A DNA stretch of 64,000 bases from Thalassoroseus pseudoceratinae (lineage in GTDB: Bacteria; Planctomycetota; Planctomycetia; Planctomycetales; Planctomycetaceae). Under the pieces are notes generated by a model that saw nothing but the letters and a program-made list of their open reading frames with translations, was not told the DNA's origin and did no database searches. Positions 37,390 to 45,548 of this stretch are shown here, piece after piece (the first letter of the stretch is position 1; each line of letters begins with the position of its first letter). Location of the stretch: contig NZ_JAALXT010000006.1 of NCBI RefSeq assembly GCF_011634775.1, positions 492,802 to 556,801 on the forward strand. Reading direction: 5' to 3'. The position numbers and the translations under genes are program-made.

Positions 37390-38066
37390 GATCCAAACCG
37401 TTGGCGGCATTCGTCTAGAATGGCTTTCGTGCCACTCGCTCCACAACGGGTGACGCCGAGTTCGCGGAAGGTGAGGACGGTTTCGAGATCGCGAATCCCG
37501 CCGGAAGCTTTGACTTGCACGTGATCGGCGGCGTGTTGACGCATGAGTTTCAAGTCGTCCGCCGTCGCCCCGCCACTGCCAAAGCCGGTCGAGGTCTTGA
37601 CCCAATCCGCACCCGCTTCGCTGCAAATTTCGCAAAGTCGAATTTTGTCGTCGTCTTCGAGGTAACAGTTTTCGAAGATAACTTTCACTTTTTGATTGGC
37701 GGCGTGAGTGAGATCGACGATGGTTTGAATTTCGGTTTGGACGTCATCCCAGCGTCCACTGAGGACTTGTGAGATGTTGACGACCATGTCCAACTCTTCG
37801 CAACCATCGTTGATCGCTCGTTCCGCTTCGGCCACCTTCACCGATGTCGTGTGACCACCAAGCGGGAAACCGATGACGGTCGATGCCTTCACCGTGCTCC
37901 CCGCCAACCGCTCGGCACACCGTTTCAGATAGTACGGCAGAATGCAGACGCTGGCGACATCGTATTTCAACGCCAAATCGATCCCCGCTTCCATCTCGTC
38001 TGCCGTCAATGACGGCTTGAGTAGAGCGTGGTCGATCATCTTGGCAATGTCGGTGTATGTCGTCAT
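37386..38066 (-). CDS. deoC: Deoxyribose-phosphate aldolase
   Basis: 226-residue class I aldolase that splits 2-deoxyribose-5-phosphate into glyceraldehyde-3-phosphate and acetaldehyde in deoxynucleoside catabolism. Diagnostic segments: MIDHALLKPSLTADEM, VIGFPLGG, ELDMVVNI and FENCYLED. The active-site lysines are in DWVKTSTGF and VQVKASGGIR. The frame opens at 38102, but the ATG at 38066 fits the MTTYTDIA start. It belongs to a short unit with the unknown downstream gene. Confidence 0.93.
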   Translation of the reverse strand: MTTYTDIAKMIDHALLKPSLTADEMEAGIDLALKYDVASVCILPYYLKRCAERLAGSTVKASTVIGFPLGGHTTSVKVAEAERAINDGCEELDMVVNISQVLSGRWDDVQTEIQTIVDLTHAANQKVKVIFENCYLEDDDKIRLCEICSEAGADWVKTSTGFGSGGATADDLKLMRQHAADHVQVKASGGIRDLETVLTFRELGVTRCGASGTKAILDECRQRFGS

Positions 38067-38119
38067 CTCAACGAGCCCTATTGAATTCGACTCGGGTGCC
38101 ACGGCTATGATTCGATCTG

Positions 38120-40213
38120 CTAAACCAAGCCGTTGTGACGCAGCAGCGGTTCGGGGCTGGGTTCGCGGCCGCGGAATTCTTTGAAGATGTCCATCGGATG
38201 CTGTCCGCCGCCTTTGGAAAGGACGGTGTCTCGGAAGCGACGACCGGTTTCACGAATGGCGGCGTCGTTATCCAGACCGGCTTCCTCGAAGGCACTGAAG
38301 GCATCGGCACTGAGGACTTCCGCCCATTTGTAGCTGTAATAACCGGCTGCGTATCCACCGGCGAAAATGTGCTGGAAGGCACACAAGAACCGATCTTCCG
38401 GCAGTGGTGGAATGAGCGAAGTTTTTTCGGCGACGCGGTGTTGCACATCGAACACAGTTTCGTCGCTGTTCGGGTCGTACTGGTGATGCAACTGCATGTC
38501 GGTCATGCCGAGATTGAGTTGCCGCAGCATGAACAAACCGGCTTGGAACGTGCGGGCTTGGCAAATCTTCTCGAACAATTCCTCCGGCAACGGTTCACCG
38601 GTTTGCCAGTGCTTCGTCATGCCGAGGAGTGTCGGTTTGTGATAACACCAGTTTTCCATGAACTGGCTCGGCAATTCGACCGCGTCCCACTCGACCCCAT
38701 TGATGCCGGCAGCGTCGCTGTAATCGACGGTGGTCATCATGTGCTGCAAACCGTGACCGAACTCGTGGAACAGCGTTTCCACTTCCCGGAAAGTCATCAA
38801 GCTCGGTTTCTCTCCGACCGGCGGCGTCGAGTTGCACACGAGATGCGCGACCGGAAGTTGCAATTCGCCAGTGACGGGATCGCGACGGCGACCAAGACAC
38901 ACATCCATCCACGCCCCGCCCTGCTTGTTCTCCGGGCGGGAATACGGATCGAGATAGAACGACGCAATATGTTCGCCGTCTTCGTTGTTGATGTGGAAGA
39001 ACCGCACGTCGGAATGCCACACCGGCGCTTCGCCGTCAGCGGGTTTCACGGTGATGCCGAACAGGTCGTGACAGAGTTCAAACAGCCCGTCCAACACGCG
39101 TTCGAGCGAGAAGTACGGCCGGAGTTCCTCATCGGTGAATTGGAATTTTTGCTCGCGAAGCCGTTCGGACCAATACGGGATATCCCAGAGATTGAGTTCG
39201 TCTTTCACCCCGTTCTTCTTGGCGATCTCGCGAACTTCCTCAAGTTCTTTCTTGCCATGCTCGTAGGACGCGGTGCAAAGCGTTTCAAACATCTGCTCCA
39301 CATCGCTGACACTGGGAGCCATCTTGCGGGACAGGCTGACTTCCGCATACGTCTTGAAACCCAGCAGTTCGGCTTGTTCGCGACGGAGTTTCAGAATTTG
39401 GTCGATCAGTGGTGTGTTGTCGGTGTCACCTTCGGAGGCTCGCGTCATGAAAGCGCGGTACATCCGCTCGCGAAGTTGGCTTTTCGGGGCATGCTTCATG
39501 AAGGGCATGTAACTGGGGATGTCCAACGTGAACCGCCATGGACCAGCTTCGGCGGTGGCCTCGGCTTGGGCGTCTTCTTTCGTCTTGTTGAACGAATCGG
39601 CGGCGGCTTCAAGAGCGCTGGCGGGCATGCCTTCCACGTCTTCGGGGTGTGTTAACACCAGCGCGAATGCTTTTGTGGAATCCAGAACATGATTGGAAAA
39701 ATCTGTCGCCAACTTAGAAAGCTCATTCGCGATTTCGTTGAACCGCTCGCGTTTCGCACCGTCCAGGCCAATGCCGGAAAGTTTCATGCCCCGCAATTCA
39801 CTCTCGACAATTCGTTGCTGTGGTCCGTCGAGCTGGTGCCACTCCTCGCCATCGCGGATGGCTTGCAACGCTTCGTAAACCGGTTGGCTTTGTCCGAGTC
39901 GAAGTCCGTATTCGACATACCGCGGCCGAACGGCTTCCCAGGCGTCGCGAAGTTCCGGCGAATTCTTCACACCGAGCAAATGCCCCAGCGGACTTTGGGC
40001 CCACTGAAACCGAATGCTGTTCGCATCCAGCGGTTCGATGCACCCTTCCCATGTCGGCAGAAGATTCTTTTCAATCTCACCCAACCGCGTCTCCGCTTCC
40101 GACAGGACAAGATCCGCCGCGGGAGCGATGTGCGATGGCTCAATCTGGTCATACTTCGGCAATCCGGAAGTAGCCAACAGGGGATTTTGGGCAGCTTGGG
40201 AAGTGTCGGTCAT
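38120..40213 (-). CDS. M3-family oligopeptidase (oligopeptidase A-like)
   Basis: 697-residue cytoplasmic zinc peptidase that cleaves short peptides. The HEXXH site is in LFHEFGHGLQHMMTTVDYSD, with the third ligand in the downstream GINGVEWDAVELPSQF. The C-terminal domain (SYKWAEVLSADAFSAFEEAG) is typical of PrlC-type enzymes. It starts at the ATG at 40213, with GAGGAATGG upstream; eight further residues are open before it. There is no signal peptide. It is the first gene on the minus strand before deoC, with about 50 nt between. Confidence 0.93.
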   Translation of the reverse strand: MTDTSQAAQNPLLATSGLPKYDQIEPSHIAPAADLVLSEAETRLGEIEKNLLPTWEGCIEPLDANSIRFQWAQSPLGHLLGVKNSPELRDAWEAVRPRYVEYGLRLGQSQPVYEALQAIRDGEEWHQLDGPQQRIVESELRGMKLSGIGLDGAKRERFNEIANELSKLATDFSNHVLDSTKAFALVLTHPEDVEGMPASALEAAADSFNKTKEDAQAEATAEAGPWRFTLDIPSYMPFMKHAPKSQLRERMYRAFMTRASEGDTDNTPLIDQILKLRREQAELLGFKTYAEVSLSRKMAPSVSDVEQMFETLCTASYEHGKKELEEVREIAKKNGVKDELNLWDIPYWSERLREQKFQFTDEELRPYFSLERVLDGLFELCHDLFGITVKPADGEAPVWHSDVRFFHINNEDGEHIASFYLDPYSRPENKQGGAWMDVCLGRRRDPVTGELQLPVAHLVCNSTPPVGEKPSLMTFREVETLFHEFGHGLQHMMTTVDYSDAAGINGVEWDAVELPSQFMENWCYHKPTLLGMTKHWQTGEPLPEELFEKICQARTFQAGLFMLRQLNLGMTDMQLHHQYDPNSDETVFDVQHRVAEKTSLIPPLPEDRFLCAFQHIFAGGYAAGYYSYKWAEVLSADAFSAFEEAGLDNDAAIRETGRRFRDTVLSKGGGQHPMDIFKEFRGREPSPEPLLRHNGLV

Positions 40214-40400
40214 CGGTTCCATTCCTCGATGGGTCAAACGCAGAACGTGTTGTTATAGGGAAGCGACCATCAAAGTGCAAAAGAGTGGTGAGTATCCCAG
40301 GTCTAGCCTGAGTTCCGAGTTGCCGCCCGACGGTTGTTGACGCAATCGATCAACGCTATCGTCATGAGTCATCGAATTCATCTCGACGGGACATTTCGCC

Positions 40401-41834
40401 ATGACGGATCACCGACCGAACATCATCTTTATCATCACCGACCAACAACGATTTGATACCATTCGCTCGCTCGGAGCGGACTACGTCGATACGCCGAATA
40501 TCGACCGCTTGGTCAACGAAGGCACCACGTTCACGAATTGCCACATCAGTGCCCCGTCGTGTGCCCCGTCGCGAGCCAGTCTGTTCACCGGCTACTACCC
40601 GCACACGACCGGTATCCTCAAGAACGCCGACCGGTGGCGGCATTCGTGGATTGAAGACCTGCAAGCAAGCGGCTATCGCACGGTGAACGTCGGCAAGATG
40701 CACACGTATCCGTATGACACACCGCTTGGATTCGATGAACGGTACGTCGTCGAGAACAAAGACCGTTATCTGGAGGAACGCTGGTACTTCGACGAGTGGG
40801 ACAAAGCCCTCCGCGCTCGCGGATTGGTCAAGCAGCAACGCGAACTCTATCGGCAACGGCCCGATTACCGTGATTGTCTGGGGGCGTTTGATTGGGAACT
40901 CGATCCCGATATGCAACCGGATAACTTCGTCGGTGATTTCGCATCGTGGTGGATTCGCACGAAACCCAAAGACGATCGGCCGTTGTTTCTGGAGATCGGT
41001 TTCCCCGGCCCGCATCCGCCGTATGACCCCACGCCGGAACTCGCCGAGAAATACATGGCGAGAGACTTGCCGTTGATGGACGTCACCGACGAGGAACTCG
41101 CGGGGCAACCGGCGGCGTTCAAAGAGCTGCGGGAACACAACACGGAAGTCGATCACGATTCCGTCGTGCATCAACTCAACCCCTCCCGCGAAGACCGACA
41201 TCGTCAACGGGCGTATTACCTGGCGAATGTGGAACTGATCGACACGCAAGTCGGGCAGATCATGGACGCGTTGGAATCGAAAGGCTACTTGGAAAATTCG
41301 GTGGTGATTTTCACATCCGATCATGGCGACTGTCTGACCGATCACGGGCACAGTCAGAAATGGACGATGTACGACACAATCATGCGGATGCCACTCGTCG
41401 TGTGGTCACCGAACCGTTTTGCCGCCGGGAAAAAGATCGACGGCTTGTGCCAACAAATGGACATCGGCCCGGCAATTTTGGAGTTAGCCGGTCTGACTCC
41501 GTCACCGACGATGGAAGCGAAATCGCTGCTGCCGGCGCTCGAAGACAAATCGTGGACGCCGCGGGAATACGTCTTCGCCGAACACGCCCGCGACGGCATC
41601 CTCACCGGGACGGCGTTCATGTCGATGGTGCGGAGCGAGCGTTGGAAACTCGTCAACTTCGTCGACCACCCCGACGGCCAACTCTTCGACCTGGAAACCG
41701 ACCCCGACGAAATCCAAAACCTCTGGGACAGCCCCGCCCATCAAGTGAAAAGACAAGAACTCACCGAAGTCATGCTCAAATGGCGAATGGCCAGCGGCAT
41801 CCAAACGAGCACCGTGTTTCAAGATTGCCGATGA
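40401..41834 (+). CDS. Sulfatase without signal peptide
   Basis: 477-residue type I sulfatase. IIFIITDQQRFDT (metal site at D14) begins directly after the start, so there is no leader. The formylglycine motif is C54-A-P-S-R58 in ISAPSCAPSRASLFTGYYPH, and a second metal-site cluster is in VVIFTSDHGDCLTDHG. Lack of a leader suggests a cytoplasmic enzyme acting on imported sulfated sugars or choline sulfate, in contrast to the secreted sulfatase at 1887-3329. Substrate not known. It is followed by a lipoprotein gene. Confidence 0.92.
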   Translation: MTDHRPNIIFIITDQQRFDTIRSLGADYVDTPNIDRLVNEGTTFTNCHISAPSCAPSRASLFTGYYPHTTGILKNADRWRHSWIEDLQASGYRTVNVGKMHTYPYDTPLGFDERYVVENKDRYLEERWYFDEWDKALRARGLVKQQRELYRQRPDYRDCLGAFDWELDPDMQPDNFVGDFASWWIRTKPKDDRPLFLEIGFPGPHPPYDPTPELAEKYMARDLPLMDVTDEELAGQPAAFKELREHNTEVDHDSVVHQLNPSREDRHRQRAYYLANVELIDTQVGQIMDALESKGYLENSVVIFTSDHGDCLTDHGHSQKWTMYDTIMRMPLVVWSPNRFAAGKKIDGLCQQMDIGPAILELAGLTPSPTMEAKSLLPALEDKSWTPREYVFAEHARDGILTGTAFMSMVRSERWKLVNFVDHPDGQLFDLETDPDEIQNLWDSPAHQVKRQELTEVMLKWRMASGIQTSTVFQDCR

Positions 41835-41902
41835 CGGTAGAATGAATAACCGGCCAAGTTTCAACGGAAGCCTTTTCGGGCATTGAGAGAAAGCCAAATT
41901 CG

Positions 41903-42766
41903 ATGCATTTTCGCGCTATTCGAAATTGGAGTTTGACGCTCCTGACCTTGGCAATCACATTCGGATGCAACAACGGTTCGACTCCGTCTGAGGAACTGCT
42001 GGAAAGCGATACATCCGAAAATGGTTCAGTAGAGTCCGAAATACCAAGTCAAGCTCTGCTCTCGGAAGATCGTTCCCGTACGACGGCGGAGTACATAGAC
42101 GCCGGGATGCCGTCGCCAGAACGAACCTGGACTGGCAATGACCTTGCACGCGCAGCAAACGTTCTGAGTTCAATTTATCAAACCAATCCGCAGGCTTTAC
42201 CGAAATTTCAGAACGATAAATCGGGAGAAGTTTTCGCCAAGCTCGTCTCCGCCGAGAACTTGGAGTTCCATCATAATGCTTCGCTTCCACTGCCACAGCG
42301 AATCAATGATGCCTTTGCTTTGCTGCAAGCCATTGGCCAAATCACGAAGCTGTATCTGACCGCGCACAATCAGGGCTACGTCGAGGGAAGCGAGTTTGTG
42401 GAATTCGCTGGATTTCAGTTGCGCACGGTTGTTGTCATTAGCGAGCTTGTCGACGAATTTGTACCAACGCTCGATGCCAATGATCCGGATTACGGAGTCA
42501 GAATGCAGGGATTGGAACAGATGCGGTCCGGATTGGCGACCGTTGTCGCCGGAAGTCTTCTATCGCTGACTGAAACCTCGGTCTATGCGGTTGAAGATCG
42601 CCGTCGCATGATCGATTATCTCAGCGAAACACTCCCCGAAATTCTGCCGCGATTGAGTTCCGCAAATCGACAGGAAACCTTGGTTCGATTGAAAGAACTT
42701 GCCAATGATCCATCACTTCAGGATCTCAAACCAGAATTGACCGCACTCCAATCCAAGTTGAAATGA
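41903..42766 (+). CDS. Predicted lipoprotein, unknown
   Basis: 287 residues. The N-terminus has a hydrophobic stretch ending AITFGC-N, a lipobox at about residue 22. A Ser/Glu-rich linker (SEELLESDTSENGSVESE) follows, then an all-helical domain (about 75-285) with no recognised motif. GAGAGAAAG lies upstream of the ATG. It follows the sulfatase by about 70 nt and may be part of its transcript. Probably anchored to a periplasmic membrane face. Confidence 0.7.
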   Translation: MHFRAIRNWSLTLLTLAITFGCNNGSTPSEELLESDTSENGSVESEIPSQALLSEDRSRTTAEYIDAGMPSPERTWTGNDLARAANVLSSIYQTNPQALPKFQNDKSGEVFAKLVSAENLEFHHNASLPLPQRINDAFALLQAIGQITKLYLTAHNQGYVEGSEFVEFAGFQLRTVVVISELVDEFVPTLDANDPDYGVRMQGLEQMRSGLATVVAGSLLSLTETSVYAVEDRRRMIDYLSETLPEILPRLSSANRQETLVRLKELANDPSLQDLKPELTALQSKLK

Positions 42767-42795
42767 TTTGCAGTGATTCGTAGGGTGGTCGCTTC

Positions 42796-42874
42796 GTGTG
42801 CCACTGGCGTCGCGCCAGTGCGATTGACCAAGACGCTCTCCCTGTGAAGCACGGCTCACAGGGCCGTGGCACAC
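42796..42874. repeat. Composite REP-like palindrome
   Basis: An outer inverted repeat (GTGTGCCAC at 42796-42804 with GTGGCACAC at 42866-42874) encloses two hairpins: CACTGGCG-tcg-CGCCAGTG (42802-42820) and CCCTGTGA/TCACAGGG (42840-42863). This nested structure resembles a bacterial interspersed mosaic element. It lies just upstream of the pilin-like fragment. Confidence 0.7.
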
Positions 42875-42890
42875 CGTTTCGGTAGTTGTC

Positions 42891-43139
42891 ATGAATCATT
42901 CGTCCAACGATCGCAATGCCGGGTTAAGCCGACTGGAAACTTTGGTCGTGCTCGGCGTGATTGCGATTCTCGTTGCGCTCGTTGTGCCGGCAGTGCAGTC
43001 GGCTCGCGAAGCCGCTCGGCGAACCGAGTGTAAGAATCAACTCAAGCAATTTGCGATTGCGCTTCACAACTATCACGAAGTCAATCAGCAACTGCCGCAG
43101 GGTGGCCCAGTTTGCTTGCAAACTGGGATCACGAAGTGA
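42891..43139 (+). pseudogene. Truncated DUF1559/pilin-like N-terminal fragment
   Basis: 82 residues. After a short leader comes a type IV pilin-like N-terminus: [20 protein letters not shown] with processing expected at G-L, then [20 protein letters not shown]. This is the standard start of the large planctomycete DUF1559 family. Full-length members are about 300 residues. The frame ends at a stop inside a palindrome starting at 43106, and no continuation is found downstream. The gene therefore looks truncated. Confidence 0.75.
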
Positions 43140-43141
43140 TC
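43106..43141. repeat. Palindrome at the break of the pilin-like gene
   Basis: CCCAGTTTGC-tt-GCAAACTGGG (43106-43127), a perfect 10-bp stem, is directly followed by GATCAC-gaa-GTGATC (43127-43141). The last codons and stop of the DUF1559 fragment lie inside it. It is REP-like in size but does not match the other repeat families here. Confidence 0.7.
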
Positions 43142-43199
43142 AAGAGGTCGCGCGTCAGTCGACCCAACTGATGGGAACTCCCACGGATTTCCCTTCCTC

Positions 43200-43670
43200 T
43201 TACCATTTGGCGGAACTCCACCGCCAGTCCACACACTTTTCGACAAAGCCCGCCCGCACTGGGTTCATATGCAAGTAGACTAGCTTTTCTTCCAGTTTGT
43301 CACGCGAGTAGATTTCGAAAGCGTAATACTTCGGGGTCCAGAATCGGTCTCCCAAGTCGATGTTCTCAAAGTAAGCTGCCTGCTCATCCCGATACCAGTT
43401 TCGAATTGCGTAACTCGAAAGTCTTTTCCAACTCTGCATGAATCGACTCAACTGGCCTGTTTTTGGAAACCAGATGATGACATGGACGTGATCAGGCATC
43501 ACGACAAAGCCCACACATTTGGCAGATTGCCGATTCAGTTGGGCATTCAAGTGTCCGAGCAAAATCCTTTTAGCATGATCTTCATCAAGCAGCGCCCGTC
43601 TGCGATGACACGAAAACGTCACGAAGTGACAATACAACTGGTCATCGACAATCCGACGAGAATCACTCAT
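43200..43670 (-). CDS. REP-associated tyrosine transposase (RAYT, Y1/HUH)
   Basis: 156-residue single-domain protein related to IS200/IS605 TnpA. The HUH pair is seen in [12 protein letters not shown]. The downstream helix with the candidate nucleophile is [20 protein letters not shown]. The C-terminal [20 protein letters not shown] is typical of RAYTs. These proteins are thought to move or maintain REP palindromes. It sits between REP-like hairpins (42796-42874, 43106-43141, 43747-43819). It is complete, and no inverted-repeat IS ends are visible. Confidence 0.9.
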   Translation of the reverse strand: MSDSRRIVDDQLYCHFVTFSCHRRRALLDEDHAKRILLGHLNAQLNRQSAKCVGFVVMPDHVHVIIWFPKTGQLSRFMQSWKRLSSYAIRNWYRDEQAAYFENIDLGDRFWTPKYYAFEIYSRDKLEEKLVYLHMNPVRAGFVEKCVDWRWSSAKW

Positions 43671-44161
43671 CCCACGATTGTGAACAGAATCACCCCATCA
43701 AACAACCTCTTGCTGCTCCGCAGCCCAGAAAGAAATCTTTCCGGGCCACCCCGTGTGTCGTGGGGTGCGTCGTAACGCACCACAGTTCCGCCTCGAATAT
43801 TGGTGCGTCGCGATGCACCTTACTTTCTTGCAGCGATTGATCGCGCGCGATCCTTCATCAAATCCTCTCGCAGTCACACAGAAACGCCGAAATCACCGAA
43901 GGCGAATCTCGGAAAAAATCGGGAAACCGAAAACTTCACTCAAGAGTTGGTGTTGACTCATTTCGGAAGTTGTGCAAAATCCCGGCCCGACATCTCTCTG
44001 CTGTTACTCACAGCTGTCGAACTCAACCAACCATAATCACAGATTGACGTTTCAGCCTCCGCCGTTTGCCGGGGCGTGATGCATCTTGGTTTGTGAGCGT
44101 GGGCGGTCAAAATCTCTCAACAACTCACAATCTCTCAATTCTCGCAAGGGTAGGACCAGCC
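43671..44161. other. REP-rich spacer, no gene
   Basis: About 490 bases between the RAYT and the outer-membrane gene. The first ~150 bases hold the hairpin cluster described separately. The rest is unstructured, becomes AT-richer near 43900, and should contain the promoter of the outer-membrane gene. I see no convincing ORF. Confidence 0.5.
43747..43819. repeat. REP hairpin cluster
   Basis: Three stems: CACCCC/GGGGTG (43747-43767), GGTGCGT-cgta-ACGCACC (43764-43781) and GGTGCGT-cgcg-ATGCACC (43802-43819). The last two are nearly identical copies in tandem. They lie about 80 nt beyond the RAYT start and are candidates for its cognate REP. Confidence 0.75.
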
Positions 44162-45376
44162 GTGAATGCGTCCATTCTCTGCCTTATGGGGCTGCTGACT
44201 GCACCGCCAGCCGGTGACGCTCCCCAGACGACGTCACATGCCGATACCCAGGTTGTCACCGTGTTCCGGGGGCAAAGTCCAGGGTTTCAAGCTCCGATCG
44301 TAATCCAAGGCGACGGCACCACGCCGACGTTTCAATCCGGTCCGGTGCTGAGCGCTCCCGAGACATTCGGACCACCCGCAACCAGCGGACCAGTCCTGGC
44401 CGAACCGAATTTTGGAGGACCCTCGTTCGGTGGACCGGCATTGCCGCCGTCGACTGTGATTCAACCGTCGGTTGACCCCTTCCTACCAGGACCGCCACCA
44501 CCGGGGAGTCCGCTCGCCGGAAACGGCTTGGTGTTCGGCGGATATTACTTCGGATATGAAGCCGTCATCGTCAAACCGTACTTCAGTTCCAACAGTGCCG
44601 TGAACGCCGAAGCCATCGGCAACCCACGTGACGATCGCTTGATCGACTTCGACTGGAGCTTGGAATACAGCACCCGTTACACGCTGGGTTATTCCGGCAG
44701 CGACGGGTTCGGTGGTCGGGTGCGGTATTGGGAGTTCGGCGAAGACGCGGACGAATCAGCCGTGGCGAGCCCGAATCAATTGTTAACCAACCAATACGTC
44801 AACCGTGGTGCACTCGTGACGGCCGGTCCCGGTCAACGATATGTCGCACGACAAAACTTGGGTCTGGACGTGTTCGATGTGGAAGGCACCTTCCATCGTG
44901 ACAACGCTCGCCACGCATTTACGGCTTCGGTTGGGGTTCGGTTCGCTGAACTCGACGAAGACCTGACGACCGCTGCATTCACGGCGGCTGGGGCACCGAT
45001 ATCGTCTTCGATTCGAGACTACAACTTCCGCGGCGTCGGCCCGACAGTCTCGCTGCTCGGACGCAAACGCTTGTGGACCACCAACTGGGCCATCTTCGCA
45101 TCCGGCCGGTTCTCGCTTCTGTATGGCGAATCGCAGGAAAACTCCACCGGGCAAGACGTCATCGGAGCGTACTCCTTCCGACACAACAGCTACGACCGTA
45201 TTGTGCCGGTCGTGGAACTGCAAACGGGTGTCGAGTGGTCGCAACCGTGTGAATGTTTCGGTGGAAGCACGTTCTTCGCACGAGCCGGGCTTGAGGGACA
45301 ATCGTGGATCGATTCACTCCCGAACGGCGATCTCGGTTTCCTCGGTGCCACCTTCGGAGCCGGTTGGGCTTTCTAA
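44162..45376 (+). CDS. Outer-membrane beta-barrel protein
   Basis: 404 residues. From the GTG at 44162 (AGGGTAGGA upstream) the product begins with a short signal peptide. A Pro/Gly/Ser-rich linker follows (about 30-115), then a ~280-residue region of alternating hydrophobic beta-strands (RYTLGYSGSDGFGGRVRYWE, HAFTASVGVRFAELDED) ending in Phe (LGATFGAGWAF), the usual barrel signature. It resembles Lpg1974-type planctomycete outer-membrane proteins. An ATG at 44066 is in frame but would hide the leader. Function is probably structural or porin-like. Confidence 0.78.
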   Translation: MNASILCLMGLLTAPPAGDAPQTTSHADTQVVTVFRGQSPGFQAPIVIQGDGTTPTFQSGPVLSAPETFGPPATSGPVLAEPNFGGPSFGGPALPPSTVIQPSVDPFLPGPPPPGSPLAGNGLVFGGYYFGYEAVIVKPYFSSNSAVNAEAIGNPRDDRLIDFDWSLEYSTRYTLGYSGSDGFGGRVRYWEFGEDADESAVASPNQLLTNQYVNRGALVTAGPGQRYVARQNLGLDVFDVEGTFHRDNARHAFTASVGVRFAELDEDLTTAAFTAAGAPISSSIRDYNFRGVGPTVSLLGRKRLWTTNWAIFASGRFSLLYGESQENSTGQDVIGAYSFRHNSYDRIVPVVELQTGVEWSQPCECFGGSTFFARAGLEGQSWIDSLPNGDLGFLGATFGAGWAF

Positions 45377-45548
45377 ACCGAGCGGACCACTTGCGATCCG
45401 CAAAACGCACCTGAACCATTCAATCCGCACAACAGTGACCGACCGGTCAAACCTGAACGAGTCCGACCTGCTTGGTCGATCTCTCAATGAAGGGTTTCCG
45501 TCGGCGAATGTGATGCGACTTGAATGGTTTTTTGCTTGAGTGACGTGT

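Noticed and set aside
38135..39655. 506-codon ORF antisense to the oligopeptidase
   Set aside because: Long only because the true gene has biased codons; no domain in its translation.
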